DNA from: JAQVOO01 sp964524755
Lineage (GTDB): Bacteria > Spirochaetota > Spirochaetia > Sphaerochaetales > Sphaerochaetaceae
Reading direction: 5' to 3'
NCBI GenBank assembly: GCA_964524755.1
Contig: CAZGDR010000029.1
Location: 1-24,049 of the forward strand
Length of the DNA stretch: 24,049 bases
Shown: one piece after another, positions 7,314 through 14,499 of the stretch
Layout: every line of letters begins with the position of its first letter
Numbering within the stretch: the first letter of the stretch is position 1
Notes under the pieces: generated by a model
Seen by the model: only the letters and a program-made list of their open reading frames with translations
Told to the model about the DNA's origin: nothing
The model's database searches: none
Translations under genes and position numbers: made by a program

Positions 7314-8507
7314 TTAGATATATTCCAATACCGTTTCTTTTAAATAATTCTGTTCTAAAGCTTGGCGAATACGCCCTACAATAGTACGCCTAATTCCAAT
7401 TTCCACCGGGATACTAGGATCCTGATGTGCTTCATTTATTTTAGTACCGACGATGAAGGAAACATGATCGCTATCGAGCAACAACATGACAAAACGCCGC
7501 ACTGCATCATCTGGCATGGTATAGATTGAGGTCTTACTCTCTAATGCCGTAGCCACCTTTCCTAAGGTCAACATCCCCTCAGTCACAAGATCGATCCCTT
7601 CCATCTTAGACGCAGGCGGCACCTTGGGAGACCAACATGATAAATCGACTTTGACTTTAGTCTTGAACAATCTAGCCACAATTTGGGCCGTAGTTCCTCC
7701 TGAAACTATTTTTTTACCATCGAAATTTCGCATCCGTTCACCTAGCTGTTCATCACGCTCTTTCGTGAAAGGAGGACCAGTGACAATCAATGTCTTACGG
7801 GGCTTTCGAACATAGACTACTGCACAAGTAATATCATCTTTAGCTGCCATGCCATCTAAAGCAGAGGCTTTCTGAGTAATTGCAGCAGCTAACTCACGCG
7901 ATGAAATATGGGGATCTTTCTGTAGAATGGTAGTGACAAACTGAACGACACCTGATTGTCTCCACCCTAAAGGAAGGCTTCTCCCCATCCCCGATTGGGT
8001 TACCCCATCGGTAAAAATAATCAAACGCTCCCCTTGAGCCATACTAAAAGTCGATTGCCTAATAATTTCATGTTTGAAGGCCCCTTCACGCTGTAACTCA
8101 ACTTCTTGGGCAACAATATCAATTACATCACTGTGGGAAAAATGAAGAACCCGAGGATTATCATATTCAACCAGTTGCACTGTTACTCTCTTATCTTGGT
8201 TCACCCGTATATCAGCAATCGTAAAGGTAGAATAGCTAATCTTGCGTTCGCTACAGACAGGGAGGGTATTCATGATAATTTTTGCTGATTTGGTTAGGTG
8301 CATCGGGCTAAACGAAAGCTTATGCGCCATATTGGCCGTTAGGTTAGCCAAGACGTTAGCCTTTACGCCACTACCCAACCCATCCGATAACGTACACACA
8401 ATTTGTTGTGATACAGGATCTCTGGATTGCAAAAAGACATCCCCGCCTATCTTTTGGCCAGCTTTATAGATTTGGTTATAATCAACATCAATAAAAATTT
8501 CATTCAC
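7314..8507 (-). CDS. SpoIIE/PP2C-type serine/threonine phosphatase
   Basis: This is a 397-residue soluble protein. Residues 15-235 form a SpoIIE-like PP2C domain. Asp42 lies in SDGLGSGVKA, Asp167 in FTDGVTQSG, and Asp224-225 in KDDITCAV; these are the metal-binding acidic positions. Residues about 236-397 form a second domain (starting KTLIVTGPPF, with a GGTTAQIVARL segment) that I cannot name. It begins with GTG inside a GTGA overlap with the stop of hydS, so translation is coupled. Phosphatases of this family usually reverse phosphorylation by a switch-protein kinase on an STAS-like target. Neither kinase nor target is encoded here. The context suggests its activity is set by HydS. Confidence 0.88.
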   Translation of the reverse strand: MNEIFIDVDYNQIYKAGQKIGGDVFLQSRDPVSQQIVCTLSDGLGSGVKANVLANLTANMAHKLSFSPMHLTKSAKIIMNTLPVCSERKISYSTFTIADIRVNQDKRVTVQLVEYDNPRVLHFSHSDVIDIVAQEVELQREGAFKHEIIRQSTFSMAQGERLIIFTDGVTQSGMGRSLPLGWRQSGVVQFVTTILQKDPHISSRELAAAITQKASALDGMAAKDDITCAVVYVRKPRKTLIVTGPPFTKERDEQLGERMRNFDGKKIVSGGTTAQIVARLFKTKVKVDLSCWSPKVPPASKMEGIDLVTEGMLTLGKVATALESKTSIYTMPDDAVRRFVMLLLDSDHVSFIVGTKINEAHQDPSIPVEIGIRRTIVGRIRQALEQNYLKETVLEYI

Positions 8508-10354
8508 AACAATGCCCTCTGATCACTATCTGGTAAAAATCCATCAGGGTCTTCACCATTTGGAACTTGAAAGGCATCAATGAGCGAGTTCAACATTATT
8601 TCAGTCTCAGCTGCATTCTCACCCAACAATGAAGCTATTTGCTGCACTGTCTCAAGACTTTTTTGAATAACCGCATCAGCTTTTTTTACAACAGTTTCAC
8701 GTCTGATTGTAGGAGTGGTGATATCTTGAAACATTGCCCCTACTAGGCGATGGTTCTCAATTGTAAAGAATAGCACCTTCAAAAATTTGTTCTTATACTG
8801 AAGACGATACTGATCTGTTTTCATCCCAGCATCGAATTGTTGCAAAAATTGATTGTAAAATGGGACAAATCGATGCAATGGTAATCCAGCAACCCTATCG
8901 ACTGCGACCGAACCAAGGTCACTCTCCAAATCGGCAAACAATGTCAAAAAAGCGCTGTTACAATCAACAATATCCAAGTTTCTATCAACAATCACAACTC
9001 CCATCGGAAGGGTCCGTAATAACACATCAATCTTACTCTGAGCTAGCTTACGCATTTTAGTGACACACATTTCGGGTTCAGCCATACCATCTAAATAGGC
9101 AATAGCCATATCGTGACAAGAGTTATAGCCACATCCTCCGCAATTCAATTCATCACTTGGTTCTGTTTTCCCTAACTCTAACAAAGCCTTGGCAATTGCC
9201 TCATTTGAAAAGGAACGCTCTACTTTCTGAATTTCAGGTAGAAACTCGTGGGAAAAAGGAACTGCCAGTATATTATACCCTCGCTCTAACATGAGGTGGA
9301 CAAAATCAGTAGGTGGTTCAAAAAGTGGCTGCTTGGAAGTAATGCGTGACTTTGTAAAACGGGCTGCATTAGCCTTACTCACTGCCGAAGATCTAAAACT
9401 AGATTTCCCCGGCCCATTTATGCAACCCCCTTCACAACTCAGTAGCTCTAGAAAAGGGGTCCCCTCTTCATTTTGAATGGTGTGTAGGTCGTGCAAGGTT
9501 TCCATGACATGGTCAACGCCCGAAACCGACACAGCTCGATCTTGGAATACATCCTTTCCTAAAGCAAAAGAAGCTACCATCCCACCTTCGATGGGATACA
9601 ATGTACTCTCTCCGGCAGCAGCCGGAATCATCTCTCCTACAGCCTCCGCGGAAAGACCAGATTTTTGTAAATCATTGAGATCAATTCCCTCTTCGCTAAA
9701 CCACGAACGCAACTCCCTAAAAGTCAAAGCTACATCTGGAAATCCAGGAGTCTGGTCTGCTTCAACTTTTTTAGCTATACAAGGACCAATAAAAACAACC
9801 CCGATCTCCGATCCATACAAATAACGGAGATAAGCACTGTGACATTGCAAGGGAGACGGAATGGGAGAGAGTTGGTCAATGAGAGAAGGTTGATAACGAT
9901 AGATTAATTCCACAACTGAGGGACATGCCGTTGAGATCCACGAACATACATTGTCATGGTGATTTAAATATGAATCAATAGCCGCTGAAACTAAAGCTGC
10001 TCCAATGGCAGTCTCAGAAATATCAGAAAACCCAAGCATCCGTAGCGCAACCAGAACTGCTTCTGGGGTTTCGCTAAATTCGGAGGCATACGAAGGTGCA
10101 AGAGAGACAATAACACGTTTTCTGGATGTAATGAGTTGTTTTGTCTGAGCTACATCATTGCGTATCTTTTTAGCATGCGAGGGACAAGTATCGACACATC
10201 TCCCACAAGATACACAGCGGTCACGAACAACAACAGCATGACCATTTTTAACTTGGATAGATTTCACTGGACATGCCCGCACACATTTATAACAGTCGCG
10301 ACATTCAGTGAGTTCAGTATATATAGGATAGAACCCAGGATTCACGCTAGCCAT
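8504..10354 (-). CDS. HydS-type sensory [FeFe]-hydrogenase with PAS domain
   Basis: This is a 616-residue cytoplasmic protein. Domains in order are a two-[4Fe-4S] ferredoxin (Cys18/21/24/28 and 47/50/53/57), an H-cluster domain (about 80-330), an extra Fe-S motif (Cys405, 408, 413, 430 in CGGCGYNSC and EPEMC), a PAS domain (about 442-546) and a C-terminal helical tail. H-cluster ligands are Cys144 (TACPS), Cys192 (GPCIAKK), Cys307 and Cys311 (SCEGGC). The proton-relay cysteine that normally precedes the first ligand is Ala143. This substitution is known for sensory group C enzymes such as Thermotoga HydS, which turn over H2 slowly. The gene overlaps the ferredoxin upstream by 8 nt and the phosphatase downstream by 4 nt. 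Role as an H2 or redox sensor is inferred from family and context. Confidence 0.9.
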   Translation of the reverse strand: MASVNPGFYPIYTELTECRDCYKCVRACPVKSIQVKNGHAVVVRDRCVSCGRCVDTCPSHAKKIRNDVAQTKQLITSRKRVIVSLAPSYASEFSETPEAVLVALRMLGFSDISETAIGAALVSAAIDSYLNHHDNVCSWISTACPSVVELIYRYQPSLIDQLSPIPSPLQCHSAYLRYLYGSEIGVVFIGPCIAKKVEADQTPGFPDVALTFRELRSWFSEEGIDLNDLQKSGLSAEAVGEMIPAAAGESTLYPIEGGMVASFALGKDVFQDRAVSVSGVDHVMETLHDLHTIQNEEGTPFLELLSCEGGCINGPGKSSFRSSAVSKANAARFTKSRITSKQPLFEPPTDFVHLMLERGYNILAVPFSHEFLPEIQKVERSFSNEAIAKALLELGKTEPSDELNCGGCGYNSCHDMAIAYLDGMAEPEMCVTKMRKLAQSKIDVLLRTLPMGVVIVDRNLDIVDCNSAFLTLFADLESDLGSVAVDRVAGLPLHRFVPFYNQFLQQFDAGMKTDQYRLQYKNKFLKVLFFTIENHRLVGAMFQDITTPTIRRETVVKKADAVIQKSLETVQQIASLLGENAAETEIMLNSLIDAFQVPNGEDPDGFLPDSDQRALL

Positions 10355-10610
10355 GGATATTTTCTCCTATGGCTAACGCCTTCTCGACCAGAGAAACCAC
10401 CATCTCAGGTTGTAGTGCAGTATACAACTCACCTGCTATCCGAATATTTGGTCCTTGCGAGCAATTACCTAAACATAAATGGCCCGACAACTCAATCCGT
10501 TCTTCTTGGTGATGTGACGCTATATAGGTTTCAAGATATGCCAAAGTCTCAGCATTACCCCGCGCAAAACATGAACTACCCAGACAAAGTTCTACTACTA
10601 TTTTATCCAT
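10347..10610 (-). CDS. NuoE-like thioredoxin-fold [2Fe-2S] ferredoxin
   Basis: This 87-residue protein has the canonical NuoE-type pattern C9-x4-C14 (CLGSSC) and C46-x3-C50 (CLGNC), followed by QGPNIRI. It is likely an electron carrier or subunit for HydS, whose gene it overlaps by 8 nt. The ATG at 10610 is chosen because family members start just before the first cysteine strand. An ATG eight codons upstream (10634) is also open. Neither start has a clear Shine-Dalgarno sequence, unlike every other gene in this cluster, so the start is uncertain. It is the first gene of the hyd group after rex. Confidence 0.85.
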   Translation of the reverse strand: MDKIVVELCLGSSCFARGNAETLAYLETYIASHHQEERIELSGHLCLGNCSQGPNIRIAGELYTALQPEMVVSLVEKALAIGENIHG

Positions 10611-10732
10611 GCCGCAAGCATAGTAAAAAAGCATGAAAGAGTCAATTAATATACTAAATCATTTGATTAATATTTTTTTTATTGCTTATCACTGTCCTAT
10701 AGCCGTGATTGTGCTTTTTAATGTTACAAACT

Positions 10733-11386
10733 TCACATGTCTAGATTATCTCGGCAATCCCCACCATCATCTAACACACGGCGACACTTAGCTGACAACA
10801 CAGCAAAGCTAGTTGCTAAATCGGTTCTTTCAAGCACAATAGAAGGAGGGAGGCGCAAATCCTTGGGAGCAAAATTCCAAATAGCTCGTATACCAGACTC
10901 GACCAAAGTTTCGGCAACTTCCTGGGCAGCATCTGCCGGAACGGTAATTACAGCAATATTAATAGCATTGTCAACGATATAGCGATGTAACTTATCCATA
11001 GGATAAATAGTCGTGTTACCGATAGATTTTCCGTATTTATCAGGATCTGAATCAAAGATAGCCACAATATTGAGCCCATAGCTTGCAAATCCTTCGTAAC
11101 GGGAAAGGGCGACTCCCAAGTGACCGGCCCCAATTAAGATAGCATCGGTACTATTATCCCACCCCAGATTACACACAATAGCGACAATAAGTGCATCAAT
11201 TTTAAACCCAACCTTAGGACGCCCTTCAACTCCAGTTCCAGCCATATCCTTACGGACTTGAATAGGAGTCAACCCTAACTCCTCAGCCAATTTCGTGGCA
11301 GAAACCCATTTTTGACCCTCTTCTTTATACTGTCTTAAAAGACGAAGATACGAAGGAAACCGTTTAATTGTCGGTATAGAAATCAT
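10733..11386 (-). CDS. rex: Redox-sensing transcriptional repressor Rex
   Basis: This 217-residue Rex-family repressor binds DNA when NADH/NAD+ is low and lets go when NADH rises. The N-terminal winged helix (residues 1-80) includes the SATKLAEELGLTPIQVRKD helix-turn-helix and a GRPKVGF wing. The Rossmann domain has GAGHLG at about 86-91, followed by AIFDSDPDKYG. The length fits the family (about 210). The ATG at 11386 is chosen because GGGAGG lies 6 nt upstream and the protein then begins with the usual short lead into PTIKRFPSYLRLL; an ATG five codons earlier overlaps the ribosome-binding site region. It lies 21 nt after the HAD phosphatase gene and about 120 nt before the hyd genes, which are plausible targets or co-transcribed. 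Confidence 0.95.
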   Translation of the reverse strand: MISIPTIKRFPSYLRLLRQYKEEGQKWVSATKLAEELGLTPIQVRKDMAGTGVEGRPKVGFKIDALIVAIVCNLGWDNSTDAILIGAGHLGVALSRYEGFASYGLNIVAIFDSDPDKYGKSIGNTTIYPMDKLHRYIVDNAINIAVITVPADAAQEVAETLVESGIRAIWNFAPKDLRLPPSIVLERTDLATSFAVLSAKCRRVLDDGGDCRDNLDM

Positions 11387-11407
11387 TACAACCTCCCACA
11401 CATCACT

Positions 11408-12226
11408 CTACTGCTTAGGCACCAGAGTTCCTACAGAATCAAGTACCAACCTTGGCCTATACGCAAACCGAGCCGGAGTTTCTTTGTCCGAAACACCTGA
11501 CAACACTAGTACTGTATCAATACCACTCTCAATCCCACTCACAATATCTGTATCCATCCGATCCCCTATTATGGCGGTATCTTCACGCTTACATTCAAGT
11601 CGCTTCAAAGCTTGTCGCATCATAACAGGATTTGGCTTACCAATAAAATAGGGCTCTACCCCTGCTGTTTTGGAAATGGGAAGTATCAACGACCCCGTCG
11701 CGGGTACAATCCCATCCTCCGTCGGCCCAGTGGTATCAGGATTAGTTCCCAAGAGTCGCGCACCATTAATCACAAGGTTTACGGCACGAATTACTGTATC
11801 GTAATTATAGGTCTTTGATTCACCAACTACAACATAATCTGGATTTATATCATTCATTGAATAGCCGACATCATACAAGGCATTGATTAAGCCAGCTTCT
11901 CCAATCACATATGCCGTTCCATGCGGAACTTGGGAGGCTAAAAACCCAGCTGTAGCCAAAGCCGATGTATAAAAATGATTAGCATCTATTTCCATACCTA
12001 ATCGACGCATTTTTAACATGAGCTCTACTTGCGAACGTTCACTGGAATTGGTCAGGAAAAGATATTTTTTATCCTCTGTCTGCAGCCATTCAATAAATTC
12101 CCGCACGCCAGGCAATAGGCGATTACCATGATAAATAACTCCATCCATATCACAAATAAAGGCCTTCTTACTCCGCGCCTGCTCTAAATACTCTTCAGAT
12201 GAGCAAAACCTTTCATCTTTTCCCAT
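11408..12226 (-). CDS. HAD-superfamily IIA phosphatase, NagD-like
   Basis: This 272-residue cytoplasmic HAD hydrolase is of subclass IIA (NagD/AraL/phosphoglycolate-phosphatase-like). Visible motifs are motif I DMDGV (nucleophile Asp26, Asp28), motif II LTNSS (about 58-62), motif III Lys197 in GKPNP, and motif IV GDRMDTD (Asp222, Asp227). A C2B cap lies between motifs II and III. Members dephosphorylate small phosphorylated metabolites; the substrate here cannot be told. The start codon overlaps the ispH stop by one base (TAATG), with GAGGGGG upstream, so the two genes are translationally coupled. Rex follows. Confidence 0.9.
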   Translation of the reverse strand: MGKDERFCSSEEYLEQARSKKAFICDMDGVIYHGNRLLPGVREFIEWLQTEDKKYLFLTNSSERSQVELMLKMRRLGMEIDANHFYTSALATAGFLASQVPHGTAYVIGEAGLINALYDVGYSMNDINPDYVVVGESKTYNYDTVIRAVNLVINGARLLGTNPDTTGPTEDGIVPATGSLILPISKTAGVEPYFIGKPNPVMMRQALKRLECKREDTAIIGDRMDTDIVSGIESGIDTVLVLSGVSDKETPARFAYRPRLVLDSVGTLVPKQ

Positions 12227-13092
12227 TAAGAACCCCCTCGTTCTAGGAGAGCCACAACTGTTTCAATATCCTCAGGAGGAGTAGACGTTCCTGCAGTTAC
12301 GCCTACCCGTGCATAGGTGTAGATTTCTAAGGGTAGCTCAGCTGCTGACTCAACATGCCAAACAGGCAACTTTCTAGTTTCTACGAGGTGCACTAAAGAC
12401 GTTGTATTAGCACTTGCCTTGCCACCAACAACAATCACTGCATCGACCTTTTTGCACATATCGATGACAGCCAAATGTCGACGGAAGGTTGTAGGACACA
12501 GGCGATTTCCCACACTCAACCGCTCTTGGTAACGTGTCCTCAATCCATCTCTCATCATATTATACTGTGTTTGAGGGAAGGTTGTCTGTACCATGAGCAT
12601 AATCTCTTCTCGCTCAAAACTAGGCAACGCTTCAATATCAGCTAATGTCTCTACGACATGCACAGGAATAATCTGTTTTCCAGCATCCCACACATTGGAC
12701 AACGCTAAGACCTCACTATGCCCCTTCAGCCCAACAATAACGATATGTTTAGAAGAACTCGCCCCCCGAATCATACGCTGGGAGTAAGCCACAATCCCAC
12801 AGGTGCCGTCGACCAATATAAATCCTTGCTTTTCAAATGCATCGCGTAGCGGATCTCCGATCCCATGGGCGCGGACCAAAGCCACCCCTGGCGGACCCTC
12901 ATCTGGAGATTCTATATGTTGCATCCCCTTTTTCTCAAAGCGCTCTACAACGGTCGGATTATGAATAAACCAGCCTATAGAGTAGGCTGGTAAGTTTTTA
13001 GCTTGAGCAATACGAAGAGTCTCTTCTGCCATTTCAATCACGCGGGCAACCCCATTACAATAACCCATAACTTGAGACTGAACAACAATCAC
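12226..13092 (-). CDS. ispH: 4-hydroxy-3-methylbut-2-enyl diphosphate reductase
   Basis: This 288-residue [4Fe-4S] enzyme performs the last step of the MEP isoprenoid pathway, making IPP and DMAPP. Cluster cysteines are Cys12 (GYCNGV), Cys98 (DGTC) and Cys199 (RLCPTT). Active-site residues His44 (HNPTV), His76 (RAHGI), His125 and Glu127 (GHSEV), Thr170 (QTT) and the late GVTAGTSTP loop are all present. The start is GTG, with GGAGGG 5 nt upstream; no better ATG exists before Cys12. A strong hairpin ends only 20 nt before the start codon. The gene heads the ispH-HAD-rex group. Confidence 0.97.
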   Translation of the reverse strand: MIVVQSQVMGYCNGVARVIEMAEETLRIAQAKNLPAYSIGWFIHNPTVVERFEKKGMQHIESPDEGPPGVALVRAHGIGDPLRDAFEKQGFILVDGTCGIVAYSQRMIRGASSSKHIVIVGLKGHSEVLALSNVWDAGKQIIPVHVVETLADIEALPSFEREEIMLMVQTTFPQTQYNMMRDGLRTRYQERLSVGNRLCPTTFRRHLAVIDMCKKVDAVIVVGGKASANTTSLVHLVETRKLPVWHVESAAELPLEIYTYARVGVTAGTSTPPEDIETVVALLERGGS

Positions 13093-13112
13093 CTTTACCC
13101 TCCAAACTAATT

Positions 13113-13146
13113 AAGCCGCCCACGTAGATTTCCCACGAGGCGGCTT
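13113..13146 (-). terminator. Hairpin between secF and ispH, probable terminator
   Basis: The arms AAGCCGCC and GGCGGCTT pair perfectly (13113-13120 with 13139-13146), with a short CGT/ACG inner helix. On the minus strand the tail is only TTAATTAG, a weak U-tract, so termination of yajC-secD-secF may be partial. On the plus strand it is followed by TAATAC. It sits 26 nt past the secF stop. Confidence 0.65.
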
Positions 13147-13171
13147 TAATACATGCGTTACATCAATAATC

Positions 13172-14497
13172 CTATTTTTTCTGCTGACGTTTACCCTTCA
13201 GTTTCCGTTCTACAGTAGGGATTTTGACGTTCACATCAGAGCCGCTATCTACTGGGGGTTCGACGACTTCCTCAACTACAGGTTTATTAGGAGCTTCTAC
13301 CAGTTTTCCCTTACCTTTACCCGTTTCCTTGTTTTTAGTAATCCAAAGTAGTAAAGCTGGAGCTAAGAAGTTACTTGAAAAGGCTCCCACAACAATACCA
13401 AACACCATTTCAATCGCAAACAACTGAATAGCTCCCGAAGCAAGAATTGCTAGGGGTAAAATAGCTAAAGCTGTAGTTAGTGATGAAAAGATTGTTCGAG
13501 ACAAAGATTGAGAAACACTTGTGTCGATGAGTTGCATCATTGAAATCTCTTTCAAAATAGTTCTGTTTTCCCGAATTCGGTCAAAAATAACAATAACGTT
13601 GTTTAGTGAATATCCAATAATGGTCAGTAATGCTGCAATCGTAGTACTGGAGACTTCTAACTGTGCCAAAGCAATAAAACCAATTAATAAAAAAGCATCA
13701 TGTACCAATGTAATAATAGCAGCTATTGCATAGGCAAGCTTAAACCTGAACCAAATATAGAGCAAGATCAGTGCAATTGAAATGATTACAATGAGAATTG
13801 AACCTGAAATTAATGTTGAAGAATATTTAGGACCAACAAAGTCAGATTGCAAGATTACCACAGAGTCAGCACCAAAATTAGCACGTAAAGCATTTCCAAC
13901 AGAGTCAGAAATTTCATCTTCGGCCAGATTTTCATCATTTGCTAACCGAATCTGAAATACTTGCTTGTGCTCTTCACCTACAATCTGCACTTGAGCTGAG
14001 TCCCCAAGGGCCTCACGCATCTCGTCGATTGTAATAAAATTGGAAGTGTTCATATTGGCACTATTTAAAACAAAAGGGGTCTCAGAAAGAGACGTTGGCA
14101 AACCGAAACCAGTGATCAAACCAGCTGATGCTAAGCCAGGATTTATCGCACTGGCACTAACACCAGGAACAGTAGATGAAATTGCAGCAGCAAGGTCACC
14201 CATTGTCGGGTATGTATCAGGACTAAATTCCGAATAGCGTGATCCTGTGGCATCCCTATAGACCAACGTGATCATTCCGCCGGTAACGTTAAGAGTTACC
14301 GTATCAGCTTCACTATAACTCAACGCGAGTGCCGCTGGGGCAATCTGTACACGCTGTGAAAAGCCACTCTGAAAGTCAATTCCTAAGTTAAAACCGCCAA
14401 GTGCAATATAAGCAACCAACCCAACTATTAATAGGAGGACAGAAACAGAGACAGCAACAAAACGAAATTTCGTGATAGGATAAATTTTCTTAGCCAT
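13172..14497 (-). CDS. secF: Protein translocase subunit SecF
   Basis: This 441-residue RND-type membrane protein forms, with SecD, a proton-driven motor that assists Sec export. TM1 is near residues 12-34 and is followed by GFNLGIDFQSG. A periplasmic domain of about 190 residues is larger than in E. coli SecF (323 residues in total). The C-terminal five-TM bundle includes VGPK, LVHDAFLL, IGYSLNNVIVIFDRIREN and the late SLTTALAILPLAIL. The cytoplasmic tail of about 55 residues is rich in Val/Glu/Lys and ends in KRKLKGKRQQKK-like basic sequence. It starts 2 nt after secD, behind GGAGGAGG. Confidence 0.95.
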   Translation of the reverse strand: MAKKIYPITKFRFVAVSVSVLLLIVGLVAYIALGGFNLGIDFQSGFSQRVQIAPAALALSYSEADTVTLNVTGGMITLVYRDATGSRYSEFSPDTYPTMGDLAAAISSTVPGVSASAINPGLASAGLITGFGLPTSLSETPFVLNSANMNTSNFITIDEMREALGDSAQVQIVGEEHKQVFQIRLANDENLAEDEISDSVGNALRANFGADSVVILQSDFVGPKYSSTLISGSILIVIISIALILLYIWFRFKLAYAIAAIITLVHDAFLLIGFIALAQLEVSSTTIAALLTIIGYSLNNVIVIFDRIRENRTILKEISMMQLIDTSVSQSLSRTIFSSLTTALAILPLAILASGAIQLFAIEMVFGIVVGAFSSNFLAPALLLWITKNKETGKGKGKLVEAPNKPVVEEVVEPPVDSGSDVNVKIPTVERKLKGKRQQKK

Positions 14498-14499
14498 AA

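Noticed and set aside
10712..10729. Rex-operator-like half-sites (TTGTGC and TTACAA) downstream of rex
   Set aside because: The half-sites (TTGT to ACAA) span about 21 bp, while known Rex operators are 18-bp palindromes. The inner bases do not match.
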